A DNA stretch of 64,000 nucleotides, taken from the NCBI GenBank assembly GCA_030685235.1, contig MU839173.1:112702-176701 (forward strand), given 5' to 3'. Positions 24,622 to 36,239 of this stretch are shown piece after piece. This DNA comes from Copromyces sp. CBS 386.78. Its lineage: Eukaryota; Ascomycota; Sordariomycetes; Sordariales; Sordariaceae. Under the pieces are notes generated by a model, which saw only the letters and a list, made by a program, of their open reading frames with translations, did no database searches and had not been told where the DNA came from. The first letter of the stretch is position 1; every line of letters begins with the position of its first letter. A program made the translations under genes and the position numbers.

Positions 24622-25412
24622 TTGAACTGATATGGTCCGATTTGTTGTTGAGGAAAGCTTGGATTGTGGTAATTATCTACTCGATGTGCTCTCGACCCCC
24701 AACGATACGTCAAGATGCGCATCAAGCGACTAGAGCCTCTCACAAATATTCCTAGACGCGCGCCTTGATCTCTATATCCATCACATAATGCTTGGGGCCG
24801 ATTTTAGCAATTCCAAGGTGGCGTTTATTTCCGAGAAGGGAGGCGCCGTGGAAATACGTTAGGTCTCATTGGCGGCTTAGACGCCCTTGGAGAGAACCGG
24901 CGCTTAGACTTGGAAGCCATTCAAGCCGCTATTGAACGCCATCTTACAGCGGGTGAATAGAATATTCCTGTAGAGATTTTGAAACTCGTGCAGTTTAAGA
25001 GACATGCGGTCATATATCGGTCATTGTTGATGTTCGTGGGGGCTTTTCCGGGGAAATGACAGATAGTTGATGATTCGAAATTGAAGATGAACTGCCCACT
25101 GGCCCAAGCTCCCTCTTCTGCACGGGCCACAGCACCCTCGCCGGGGGCTTGTCCCGCTGTTTTAGCTAGGTAGCGTGCCTTGGTGGGGCATTTTTTTTAG
25201 AGGATGGAATTGGGCATTTGCTTGGCTTGGCCGCCCGCCCGCTTGTGTGCCGGCTCCGGTCCAATTGCCCATTCCCGTCCCGTCCAGAGGTCCCCATCTG
25301 GAATTCGCCCGGAACGCCAACTGCCGACCCCGGTCGCTTCTCCCCGGATTACCAAGGCGACGGACGATGGCGATTCGATCCGGCACCTGAAATCTTTCTC
25401 CCCCTTCGAACG
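24622..25412. other. intergenic region upstream of COX10
   Basis: Promoter and 5' leader region. The COX10 frame is open back to about 25218 but has no ATG before 25413. No other gene is recognised. Confidence 0.5.
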
Positions 25413-27083
25413 ATGCGGCCGCCGACGTCCACCCTCCGACGCAATGTCCTCCTCGACAGAGTCGTGTGTCAACACCAGAGACTAGTACTACAACGAGTAC
25501 CACAGAGCAGGTTGTTGTTGCCCGGTACCCTTAGGACTCTTGCCACAAATTCACGCGCCTCCACGGTGTCGACTTCACAACCCCTCAAGGCCGGCTATTT
25601 CGTCTCCAATGCTTTTCTCCCCTCCCGCGTCAAGGCCAATGGCATCCACGACTCGGCCAGCTCCCAACGGAGCAGCACGGTAGCTTCCACCAGCACCACA
25701 ACGACGACAAAAACAACAACAACAACACCAGCCAATACCGCCGATGGATCGAGCAGCTCTTCAACACCACCGACGACAACATCCACCGACCTACCACCGG
25801 TCGATAATACCCTCCTCCCCCACCGACGCCGACAAGCTCAACGGAAAGCCGCAGCCGCCGCGGCCGCAGCAGCAGAAGCAACCGGCGAAACATCATCATC
25901 AACACCCCTCATAAACCCCGACGCCCCGACCGCCGGCCTAGCCCCCGATGCCTCGTCGCAACTCGCCGCCGCCGCCGCCTCCGCGCCCGCCGACTCCCTC
26001 AAGCGTCGTCTCTCCTCCATGCTCTCGCTTTCCAAGCCGCGCCTGACCGTTCTCGTCGTCCTGTCAGCCATGGTTCCCTACGCTTTATACCCGGTCCCCT
26101 CCTTTCTGACCTCCTCCGCGCTCGACACCGCTCTGGCCCCGTCCCTCTCCCCTCTAACCCTCTTGTTCCTCACCACCGGAACGACCCTCTGCTCCGCCTC
26201 GGCCAACGCCCTCAACATGCTCTACGAGCCCGACACCGACAGCAAGATGACGCGCACGCGCACCCGCCCCTTGGTCCGGCGCCTGCTCACCACAAAGGCC
26301 GCCGTCCTCTTCGCCGTCGGCTGCGGCCTAGCCGGCACCTTGGCTCTCTACTTTGGCGTCAACCCCACCGTCTCCTTCCTCGGCGCCGCCAACATCGCCC
26401 TTTACGCCGGTGTTTACACGCCCCTCAAGCGCATCAGCGCCGTCAACACCTGGGTAGGCGCCATCGTCGGTGGAATCCCTCCCCTGATGGGCTGGGCCGC
26501 CGCAGCCGGCGAGTCCGCCACCGGCGACGGAACCTGGCGCGAGCTTCTGTTCGCCTCGGACGGCTCCTCGCTAGGCGGCTGGCTTTTCGCCGGCCTCCTG
26601 TTCGCCTGGCAGTTCCCGCACTTCATGCCCTTGTCGTGGGGCATCCGACACGAGTATAAAGCCGCCGGCCTGCGCATGCTCGCGTGGACGAACCCGGCGA
26701 GGAACGGGCGCGTGGCGCTTAGGTACAGCCTGGCCTTCATCCCGCTTTGTGTCGCGCTGAGCGCCACGGGCGTGACCGAGTGGAGCTTTGCCGTGACGAG
26801 CTTGCCGGTTAACGCGTGGTTGGTTTGGGAGGCGGTCAAGTTCTGGAGGCTGGAGGGACACAAGGGCAGTGCCAGGAAACTGTTTTGGGCGAGTGTGTGG
26901 CATTTGCCCGTGATTATGGTGTTGGCGCTCGCGCAGAAGAAGGGCATGTGGGGGAGGGTTTGGAGGAGTGTGTTTGGGGAGCCTGAGGAGGAAGATGAGG
27001 AGGGGGAGTGGGTCTATGAGGATGAGGAAGAGGAGCTGGGGGGAGGTGGTGCGGATGTGGTGAAGGGGTTTGCAAAGAAGTAA
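25413..27083 (+). CDS. cox10: Protoheme IX farnesyltransferase, mitochondrial (COX10)
   Basis: A single exon of 556 residues from the ATG at 25413 (MRPPTSTLRRNVLLDRV). COX10 attaches a farnesyl group to heme B to make heme O, the first step to the heme A of cytochrome c oxidase, in the inner mitochondrial membrane. The first 40 residues are basic with hydroxylated residues and no acidic stretch, as for a presequence. Residues about 60-200 are Ser/Thr/Gln/Ala-rich. The UbiA-type prenyltransferase core begins at SLSKPRLTVLVVLSAMVPYA. The first Asp-rich substrate motif is NALNMLYEPDTDSKMTRTRT (near residue 264). The second conserved block is YTPLKRISAVNTWVGAIVGG (near 333), followed by PPLMGW. 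About seven to nine hydrophobic segments follow. The C-terminal tail is unusually acidic (EEEDEEGEWVYEDEEEELGG). Confidence 0.95.
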   Translation: MRPPTSTLRRNVLLDRVVCQHQRLVLQRVPQSRLLLPGTLRTLATNSRASTVSTSQPLKAGYFVSNAFLPSRVKANGIHDSASSQRSSTVASTSTTTTTKTTTTTPANTADGSSSSSTPPTTTSTDLPPVDNTLLPHRRRQAQRKAAAAAAAAAEATGETSSSTPLINPDAPTAGLAPDASSQLAAAAASAPADSLKRRLSSMLSLSKPRLTVLVVLSAMVPYALYPVPSFLTSSALDTALAPSLSPLTLLFLTTGTTLCSASANALNMLYEPDTDSKMTRTRTRPLVRRLLTTKAAVLFAVGCGLAGTLALYFGVNPTVSFLGAANIALYAGVYTPLKRISAVNTWVGAIVGGIPPLMGWAAAAGESATGDGTWRELLFASDGSSLGGWLFAGLLFAWQFPHFMPLSWGIRHEYKAAGLRMLAWTNPARNGRVALRYSLAFIPLCVALSATGVTEWSFAVTSLPVNAWLVWEAVKFWRLEGHKGSARKLFWASVWHLPVIMVLALAQKKGMWGRVWRSVFGEPEEEDEEGEWVYEDEEEELGGGGADVVKGFAKK

Positions 27084-28541
27084 ATTTTTTTTTTTTTTGG
27101 TAAGTGTATGTGTGTGTATGTGGTTTGGGGAAATTGGGTTCACTGGTATAAAATGGTATTCTAAAGGAAGCACATCGTGTGTTGAAGGATTGCAAAATTT
27201 GTATAAATAAGAATGTTGTTGTATACTTGGTACTTGCACAAACATGGATGGATGGATGGATGGATGGAAAGTAAAGATGAAGCAGGAGTGAGTGTACGTT
27301 ATGTGGCTGTTGCGTCGGTGTGTACTTGTAAGTATCAATACAGTATATATTTGCAATTTGCATCAAGGGGGCTTGGAATCGCAAACTATGAACCGTGCTT
27401 ATTAGTGTACTCTAAACCGAAACTTGGCTAAAAGTGTTTGGCAAAGACATGAGTGATGTGACCGATTCCAGAAAGTCCGATTCTGGATGTTATGCCTACT
27501 AATCATACATTCTTCCTATCGATATACCGAAATCTTTACCTTGCCATGCATAGTCATCGACATCATCATCGACATCATCATCATCATCATCAATACCGTT
27601 CCAGACCGTCCTGTCTACCTCTATGCATGCCTTGCTGTCTCCATCTTTATGCAGTCCGTCCTTCCATTTGCCGATCGATGGTTGGTTCTCTGGTTAAAGC
27701 GAAGAAGAGGGAACTCTGAATTGAAAGTGCGTACGTAAACCAAAACTTATGAGAACATAAACAAAGAAATAAAAGACTTGCGAGTTTCAAAAGACAGAGA
27801 GAGGAAGAAAGAGATAGATAGAAAATATCGCTGTGAAGGAACGCTCGCCTGATATGTATGTTGATAAGTGACCGACTGATGCGGAAGAGACAACTAAGGA
27901 GATGGATGAGTGAGTGCATAAGGACCAGAGCATCGAGGTTGTAAAAAGAGAGAGGTAAAGTAAAATATTCAGATATGCCGATAGTTAAACCTTTATTTAT
28001 TTTATATATATCTATTTTTTTCCTTTTTTATCCAAGACAATGCCAGCTCTAATAATGGACCGAAAAAAATGCCATGTACGAGATAGATAGAATTGGAGAT
28101 GAGAGATAATAAATGCATTCATGACAGCGAGAGTGCCCTACCACGGGACTTCAAATTGCAACCCAGCCAATAACAATAACAATAACAATAACAACAACGC
28201 CCTGGAACGCCATGTGGAAGAAAGCAAGCGAGACCAAGAACGCCTACCTAGGAAAACTGCCCATGTAGAACAACAGGAAAAAATCATCAACAAAACAAGT
28301 AACCCGATAGAACGCCCATCTTGTGCACAAACTGGATGTAAAGAGTGAATGTGTGTAGTATCCCCAACCCAGTAAGAACCGTCCGTCCGTCAATGCCCCC
28401 CCTTTTCAAACCGAACCGAGACAAGATAAAAAAACAAAAACAAAAAATGACGTGAGACAATGACCTGAGGAGACATTAAGGAGTGTAGAGAGAGACTAAA
28501 GGAAAAGGTGGTCGTGAATGACAACTACACCCAGTTACTAC
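27084..28541. other. intergenic region with simple repeats
   Basis: This holds two 3' ends (COX10 and the converging SANT gene). It contains a T tract after the COX10 stop, (ATGG)6 at 27244-27267, a CATCAT-type run at 27551-27592 and (AATAAC)n at about 28169-28198. No gene is supported. Confidence 0.5.
27244..27267. repeat. (ATGG)6 microsatellite
   Basis: Six tandem copies of ATGG in the 3' flank of COX10. Confidence 0.9.
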
Positions 28542-29669
28542 TCAGTTGGCATCACGTCCCGACCCACGATTGATGATGTTGTTGATACCCATATCACCCA
28601 CACTAGGCAGACGATTGCCGTGGCTCATGTAGGGACTTGTTCCCTGGCTCGAGCCGCCGCCGTGGTGGGCGGCATATCCGCCGGTAGTACCTGTGCTTGA
28701 CACGCTGTTGCTGTAGCCGTGGTGGGGCTGGTAAGAAGCGTAATTCTGGTAGCTGTTGCTGCTCTGGTGGCCGAAAGCCTGGTGGTGGTGGTGAGACGAC
28801 GTGCCTCCTCCGCTGCCGGTGCTGCCGCCGGAAGTAGAGTGTGCACCGCCACCGTGGATGGAACCAGCGGGCTCGGGGCTGCTGTAGTCATCATCCAAGT
28901 CGTCGTCGTCGTCGTCAATGGGCGTCAGACCGATTCCCGAGATGCCGCTGTCGTCGTCATAGCCTGATGAGGATTGGCCGTTGGCCAGGCGTTCTTTCCG
29001 GCTGTACGAGCGAGCGTAGGACTGGATGTTCTTGAGACCGTTGGACATGCACTGTTGGCCAAAAAAGCATGTTACAGTTTATCCGATACAATAAAGATGT
29101 GGCGTGGCGGGAAAGAAACATACCTGGGCCTCGACAACGTGCCACTTTTCGCCGCACCGGTCGGCCAAAGGCTTCCAGATCTCCTTGCGCATGCTCATGT
29201 ATTCCTTGCTGAGACGTTCAAGCTTGAGGCTGTCGAAATCGGTTTGACCCCGGCGCTCCATCAATCTCTCGTGCCGCTTTCGGCAGGCATTGCCCGTCTT
29301 GTTTGGGAAAGCCTCGCGCTGGATCTGGTTCCAGTTCTTGCCCATGGCACGGAGAGCAAGCAGTGCCCTGTCATCGTCCTGGTTCCACGCGCCAGAAGAA
29401 GCGCGATGCTGTGCCGGTAGAGGGCCGCCCACGGGTCCTCCCATGGTGGCTGTGGGCATCTGCATCGAAGAGACTGCGCCCACGGCATAGGCGTCGTATG
29501 AAGGCATGGCCATCTGAGGAGCAGCCGCTGTCGTGGAAAGATCTCCGTAGTAGGAGACCTGACGAGGTTGCTGATAGTATGACATGGTTGAAGCGGACTG
29601 GCCAAGAGAAACTGGGAGATGTTGATATTGGTGGTGGTGATGGGCCGATGTTCGGGACAAATCAGGCAT
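28542..29669 (-). CDS. SANT/Myb-like DNA-binding protein
   Basis: Two exons, 29669-29124 and 29051-28542, give 351 residues. The intron has a GTATGT donor and a CAG acceptor, and its removal joins VEAQ to CMSNGLKNIQ in frame. Residues 1-92 are Gln, Tyr, Ala and Met-rich and probably disordered. A SANT/Myb repeat spans about 94-140 (GAWNQDDDRALLALRAMG followed by KNWNQI), with the tryptophans spaced as in Myb repeats and a basic third helix (GNACRKRHERLMERRG). A weaker second repeat follows at about 150-190 (WKPLADRCGEKWHVVEAQ). The C-terminal 130 residues have an Asp run and then a Ser/Gly/His/Tyr-rich tail. It is probably a nuclear transcription or chromatin factor; its target is unknown. 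The A-rich region upstream of 29669 is the likely 5' leader. Confidence 0.85.
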
Positions 29670-32600
29670 GATGTATCAAGATTTGTCGGCTGGTAATAAT
29701 TCTCTTCTTCCCTGATACCGGGAAGTGGAGTAGAGATCGAGAGATGGAAAATGAAGTGACGGACAAAATAGATAGCGAACCGAAACGTCGAGTGTCGGTT
29801 GAATTAGGTAATTACCTATTAGACGGGGAAGAGATGGTATTCGATAGGTAACAGGTAGAGAGACTTGATGTATAAATTGGAAGACGGCTCGTATCAAACG
29901 ATGCTGATCAAGGAGACAGGTGGTGATAAGGAAACCGAGACCCCGAAAAGGAAAATGAGACCTAGGAAATAAGAAGAGAGGAGAAATGCCGATGGTGGTG
30001 AACTTCTTGATGCAGGTCAGATAGGCCTAGGAGAGGAGCAGAGGGCCGACTTATAACTGATATGACCTCCACCTCCACGTCAACACAACAAGTGCATCCA
30101 CCGGTCTAGTGTAGAGACTAGTCGGCCATGGAGGGTCATGGCTGCGGGTAGAGATGTAACTCTAGAGATCTGAAACAAGGGTAGAGGAAGAGATGGAGGG
30201 CAGACTTCTGATGTTGAAACCGACAGAGTGTATCCAAACGAACGAATGTCGCCGGCAGCGGCTCTTGCTAATGGCTGGATGGTTTCGGCATGGCGTTCTA
30301 TCTGGAGTTGGGCGGCTACGAGAGTAGGCCCTTTTGGAGTGGAGACTTGTCGTCGTCGTCAAAAGGAGCTTGCTGGTTGGACGGCGGCTAATGCCCTATG
30401 GGGGAGCTTGGGCTGAACAGGGGTGTGTTTACATGGGCATGTGTACATTTTGTTGTTGTTTGAGAACTGGACATTCCCCAGATGCCAAGAGTCGAAAAGG
30501 TGGTAAACAACGCTGGGCGTAACGGTTAGATGGCTTGACCAACGGCAACACACCAACCTTGTACACACTACGCCGCAAATCTCGAGCAGGGTAGGCGAGA
30601 CACTTTGCGGATCGCACGACTAGACGCAGGTACCGTTACGCCATCAGAAACAGTATATATCAGGAGGCAAATGACCCAATGGGGAAGACTGGGGAAATCG
30701 TTTGGCGGAAGCGGAAAGAGACGAACGCACGCTTGTGGAGCGTCAAAAATAGGCGAAGAAGCGGAAGGGATGCTGTCCGTGGTCGAGTAACAAGGGTTAA
30801 CCGCCAGCCTTGTGCAATTCCCGAGCCCTGAAGATGCATACCGATATCTGCAGTCCGTATTCTAGAAAATAGAAAAGACTGTGAATATAGCAGCGATCTC
30901 ACAAAGTCATTGGGTGCGAGTGTTTTGGGAAAGCAGAGACCAAGCCCTACGGGGCATGATGGCTCGGGAAACCGAAGGGAAGCTCATGAACCCGCAGAGG
31001 TGGAATGGCCTCGCGATGCGACCAACAGTCCAAGGGACGTACCTTAGTACGGGCCGCCGCCCGCCAACCTCCAAAGACCCGGCACAGTGGAAGTGGCTGA
31101 AAGTGAGTTCAGGTAGACGCTCAATGGTAGGGTAGCATGAACCGACTGTGTGAAGCTTGAAGCTGTCGAATTTCCGCTTGAGCGTCAACGATTGTTGTAG
31201 TACCGAGACTCGAAAGGGATCACTCAGCGTGGGATTTCGGCCGCCAACAAGGGGCAACAGATGCAGCAAGCATCAAGATAGCGGGATAGAGGTACCGTGT
31301 GGGCTGGAGTATGTAGCATCGCCTTGACTTTGCCGCGATGTGTTTGCATGTTGAACCGAATGGAACTCAAACCCGCCCCCATCTGAAAGTCGGAAAAGAA
31401 GAAGGATGAAACAGCGAGATTGAGGTGTCGCTGGATTGGCTCCAGTTTCTCAATGACGCGGCTCGACCCGCCCTCCATGACACTTGCCTGGTTTGGCAGG
31501 TTTGGCTTGGGAACCGGAAATGAACACAGAACAACCTGAACATTTGAATCGCCCGCTGAAAACCGAACAGAGAGGCGCGCGTCAAAAAAGGGAAGAGCGA
31601 CAGTGACTGCACATTACACTTTCGACAGCGTTGCAGCGTCACAGTCGCAGTGATTGATCTGAACGGAGGAAAGAGCCAAGCTCGAGCCAAGGTGGGGGCT
31701 GATTCTTCATCTACCCGAGGGTGGCACGTGCACTTTTTGCCGGCGGTCTTGATCGGTTCTGTTTCACAGTGCTAAGAGAATGCTGGTTCTCTGACCTAAC
31801 AAGCGACAAAAGACTAGGACCGCACTAACAGTTAACATCTAAATGCATCTACAGTTAACGCCCATGAGGGCCACGGCGCTTTCCCAAATTCAACGCATCT
31901 TCATGTTCTTCCACTTCTCCATCTCAATTGCTCGTCCCACTCATTTCATGCCATGGCCGGAACTCTTCCACTTCGTTTCGCTATGGCCACCGTCACCAAC
32001 TAACCAACATCTCCAAATCGCCATCAACGGCTAACAATCGCTACGTCTACGATTCAGTGGATTCTGCGGCAACAAGTCTCTTCGCATCGACAATAGATTT
32101 TGTCCGAATACCCTCATGTTGTTCACCCGGTTTCGAGCCTTGATTCTCCGCCGTACCCGTTTCCCATCCACATCATCATGATTGTCGCTAAAGATGATTT
32201 AGGCATGCGGTATCAAAGCGCCAGTTGGTCCCAAGGTGCTCTTGTTGGCTTCCCTCGCCGCTTAACTACCGTGATCAAAGCCATTCGGCGAACTCTACTG
32301 CGCTCCAGCTTCCCAGGAGATACCCAGTGATGGCGTCCGAACCTGTACGCCTCCACAACATTTCCCAAGTGCTGTCACGGGTCCTAAACCAACGTTTACG
32401 AGACCTACCTGCGCTAGCTGGGAGTGTGGGAGTTGTGCGGCAAGTGTCGACGGGCGGAAGCCAAGGACGCCATGAAGCGTCTCGTAGCCATCGGATCGAA
32501 GCAAGCCTTTTCAACCGTTACGCTAACGCTCCCCGCAAAACCATGATCCATCGTTCGACACCATCACGGGCCCCATGTGGATGAGACAAAAGATTCGATA

Positions 32601-32709
32601 CAAAATGGCCCGAGAATCTTTGTCTCACGTTTCTGGACCACGACCAATGGGCATTTTACATAATCCGGGTCCAATGGACCAATGAGCCTTGGTTGGGATA
32701 TATCAACCT
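29670..32709. other. 3-kb gene-poor region left of the transposon island
   Basis: The start (29670-30150) is the likely leader and promoter of the SANT gene. The rest has only short frames without domain character. Base composition is ordinary, with no obvious RIP, up to the first transposon. No gene or RNA is supported. Confidence 0.4.
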
Positions 32710-32718
32710 GCTGCTAAG

Positions 32719-32791
32719 CGAAAAGGCTAGCTGGCAAGACCCAGAATGCTCCCTGGCAAGACCCCCCCACTTTTTATCGCTGAGCAAGCCC
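32719..32791 (+). repeat. left terminal inverted repeat, small element
   Basis: 73 bp, perfect reverse complement of 33219-33291. Two copies of CTGGCAAGACCC lie inside. Confidence 0.92.
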
Positions 32792-33218
32792 AGCCAGCCA
32801 GAGCCTAGCCGTGCCAGCAGACCACTAAATTAATGGCCGCGCATCACCACATCTACGTCGTCGTTGTTATTCTTTTACGTGAGGTTATTCAGAGTTATCA
32901 ATCTAGTCAATTGTCTAAGGTACTGTGAAGGGTGTTGATACAGTTGCTACTACTGTAACTGCTGTCCCCCATGCTGGCCCCATTACTGCCCAGAGTGCAC
33001 GTACCCACCCTAATTTGGTAGCGGGCGGGCGATAAACACTACGATGTCGAAGACACTCTACTAAATAATAATAAAGACGAAAGATAATCGCTGTAAACGG
33101 TTGCTCAACACCAAAGTAAGGTGTCGCGATAGCTTCATTCAATTGCATAAGACTAACTATCGCTAATAGACAACGCGCGACGATGGCGGCGGTTGTGCAC
33201 ACGGTGTGCTGGCTGCCC

Positions 33219-33291
33219 GGGCTTGCTCAGCGATAAAAAGTGGGGGGGTCTTGCCAGGGAGCATTCTGGGTCTTGCCAGCTAGCCTTTTCG
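33219..33291 (-). repeat. right terminal inverted repeat, small element
   Basis: 73 bp, perfect reverse complement of 32719-32791, including the seven-base G/C run. Confidence 0.92.
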
Positions 33292-33412
33292 GCTGCTAAG
33301 GTATTCAAGCTAATTTGAAAAGCTTGTCTGTTCGCCAGCTTCCTCAACCGGCGCCCTACTGCCCCCCTTCTGGAGTAGATCTGCACCATGGGCCTTTTTG
33401 GCATTCACTGAC

Positions 33413-33464
33413 CGCATTCGGTAACGGTTTAGACCCCAGATGGTAACGGTTTAGACCTGCCCCA
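33413..33464 (+). repeat. left terminal inverted repeat, large element
   Basis: 52 bp, perfect reverse complement of 44900-44951. It contains two copies of GGTAACGGTTTAGACC. Confidence 0.92.
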
Positions 33465-34040
33465 CTTATCTGCACGTGCACTCGCTCAGCCGCCCAGCCG
33501 CGCGCGCCAGCACACATACCATGTGCACACTACTAAATCTACGTCGCTTATTTACGTAAAGCTATTTAAAGTTATTAATCCAATCAATTATTTATTGCTA
33601 AGAGGGTTAATACAATTCCTACTAACGTAATTATACGGTCGATTATTACACTTACTACATTTACTACACGTACTATACGTACTGGCCAAAGTATACGTAC
33701 CCACCCTAATTCTAATACCCGCCATATAAGTACTACCTAGAGTACTAGAGAGCCCCCTCTATATTATTACCCAAATTATTAAATCCCTATAAGTATAGTA
33801 CTAAAGGCGGTACTATAGGAATTAGAATTCGCTTATACTACGTTATTAGTATTACCTATCTATCTCTTTACAATTAATTAGAAGGTAGTAGACCGTCCTA
33901 ATATTAAAGCAATTATTTAATAGAAATTAGCACCCTATAACCAAACTAATTAAAATTACTAAGAGTTAATATATAGTTGTAAAACGACTATTACCAAACT
34001 AGCGGCTATTACTAAACTTAAGGATAAGGAAATAGGGAGG
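33465..34040. other. left arm of large transposon, RIP-mutated
   Basis: Non-LTR part of the large element left of the nested retrotransposon. The first 80 bases are GC-rich; the rest is AT-rich. The stretch 33537-33722 matches the small element's 32850-33028. No intact frame. Confidence 0.6.
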
Positions 34041-34045
34041 GTACT

Positions 34046-34275
34046 TATTACAGGATTACCTGTGATAGCATATAGCACTGGGCACTGCATGGTCGAGTCT
34101 ATTGGCTATTAGCCAATAGGACCGCATGCACGCACGTACTAGTGGGCCTCGGTCTAGATCCGGGTACGGTATAGCCTGCCCTATATCCAAACTGTACTCC
34201 TCCTTCCTCTTTCTTTCCTTCCCCGTATAATTACGTATATCTAATTATACCCCTAACGGTATTATCCCTATAATA
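34046..34275 (+). repeat. 5' LTR of nested Gypsy element
   Basis: 230 bp, matching 41257-41486. In the parts compared, differences are C/T or G/A transitions. It contains the conserved run actagtgggcctcggtctag. Confidence 0.9.
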
Positions 34276-34554
34276 ATTAATTATACCTTACTATTATACT
34301 ACGCGCGTATATTTTAAAATAAGTTTATCGCCGCCGTTGTAAATATCTCCGACGAGCCCGCAATTTCGTCGTACTGCGATTAAAATTAAAACCCGTCGTA
34401 CGGCGATTATACCTCTCTTTTATCGTATTGCGATTATACTTCTTTTTCGTTATACCGCGATAAATTTTTCTTTTATTACTATAAGGTAGTTAACGGATAT
34501 TATTTATATTATAAGGTAGTAAGTATTAATTAGAACGATTATAATTATTTAAAT

Positions 34555-36150
34555 GGCGGCCCTTATTATTAATTTCGACGTCGCTATTTCTACGATTAAC
34601 GCTATTGTCGGCTCTAAGTACGAATAACTCTTCGAAAACGTTATAGAAATCTTTAACGGTACCGCTCTTTAGTATTTAAGTAATTTAGTTGCGGAGGAAA
34701 TTTTTAATACCACTTCTAAACTCGCTTAATATATTACATTTCCTTATATTATTATTATTTTCGCCTAATTAATCTATACGGACCTAATTCAAATTAATAC
34801 GTTTGCTAGCGCTGTTTAAAACTCCTTCGAAGCCGCCTATTAGTAGATCGCTAATTAAGAAAATATTATTATTAACCTTTAATAGGAATTTACTAACCTT
34901 TAATAAGAGGCTTAATAATTCCGTAATAATTTCGTTACAATTAACGAAATTAATATTAGGCTTAAGAAAATTGCTAAAACCTAAATTAGGGCCTTTAAGA
35001 AGGCCGTTCGTAATAAAATTACTATACCCGTTTCCGTTCCCGCCCCTAACTCTAACGATAAAGAGATAGTTACCCTTAAGTCCTATACTAGTAAGGACCT
35101 TACTACTTATACCGGCGAGGATATTTTTACCGTTAAGAGAGCCGAAATTTTCTAGGACTAGAAAGATAAAATCTAGTTCTATTAATTCTAAGACGCCTAA
35201 TAATTTAATTAAAATAAGTATTATAAATTCGTTCAAACCCTTTCGTACTTCGGTAGTAACGCTTTCAAAATTCTAGCCCTATATATAATACCTATTATTA
35301 AAAAGGCAAATCCAACGAAGTAGAAGTAGGCAAGTACGGAAACCTTCTTTAAATATTTTAATACGAAGTATAATCGTATAAACCTCACCTTCGAAATACG
35401 CCGGGACTTCGAATCCTTTAAAATATTTAAAAGTATTAAATAGTTCGATTTCGAAGATAAGTTTATTATTATCGTTAATAAATGCGACTTCGACGACGCT
35501 ATAAAAATATATTACTTAAAAATAAAAGTTACGAACGAAATCCGTAACGCTATTACTTATTAATAAAATACCCCGACCTATAACGACTTCGACGGATAGT
35601 TCACCTTCTATTATAAATTCGCTACCAATTTAGAGGAGTGCAATTAGTATAATAAGACTAATATTTACTTTAAGACCGGTACTAATACCGGTAATACCAC
35701 TACCCCTAAGCGTACTATTAATTAAAATAATACTATTATAGATTTTAACGCTATAAACGCCGTTAATATTTAATTATCCTATATAATCGATAAAGCGGTT
35801 ATCGATTACTATATAAAGAACGAACTTTATAAACGCTATGCTTAAACTAGCTACTACGCTTACAAATATTGCAATAATATTAATACTAATATTCCTAAGG
35901 AGTAAAGGGAGTACGAATATTATAATTATTACGCTAAAAGAGGTAATAATAACTATAGTAAACCCGCTATAAATTAGACCGGCTATAATAATAATAGTAA
36001 TAATAGCGTTCGCATTAACGCCATTGCTACCGGTAAACCCGCCGCTCCCGTTATACCCCCCGCTCTAATTCCCGCCTAGCCTATAGAATATAGCGCGGGA
36101 AATATACCGCCTCTCTACTAAGTCGCTTAGAAAGGCCGTCGTCTATAATA
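34555..36150 (+). pseudogene. gag remnant of Gypsy element
   Basis: A plus-strand frame can be followed through many TAA/TAG codons (converted CAA/CAG/TGG). It reads as a charged, Asn/Lys-rich protein, with stretches such as FEIRRDFESFKIFKSIK and EIRNAITY around 35390-35560. This is where Gypsy capsid lies. A Cys-containing stretch near 35860-35880 may be the former zinc knuckle. Nonfunctional. Confidence 0.65.
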
Positions 36151-36239
36151 ATAAAGGAGGAGGTAAATAATTTAATAAATTTAAAAGTAATTTAATTTAA
36201 AAATTTAAATTTAAATAATTATAATAATAATTCTATCTT

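Larger units (their letters stand above)
32719..33291. mobile_element. 573-bp non-autonomous inverted-repeat transposon, Mutator-like
   Basis: The ends are perfect 73-bp inverted repeats starting CGAAAAGGCTAGCTGG (32719-32791 and 33219-33291). They are flanked by the exact 9-bp direct repeat GCTGCTAAG at 32710-32718 and 33292-33300, a target-site duplication. A 9-bp duplication with long terminal repeats fits the Mutator superfamily. Inside each TIR the motif CTGGCAAGACCC occurs twice. The 427-bp interior has no transposase frame. It is colinear, in two blocks, with the ends of the large neighbouring element: 32850-33028 with about 33537-33722, and 33045-33215 with about 44670-44870. It is thus an internally deleted, MITE-like relative. 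It shows no RIP. Superfamily assignment is inference from the duplication length. Confidence 0.85.

Noticed and set aside
34784..35236. 150-codon minus-strand frame within the transposon island
   Set aside because: Antisense to the RIP-altered gag; AT-rich Leu/Ile/Asn composition is a product of the mutation.
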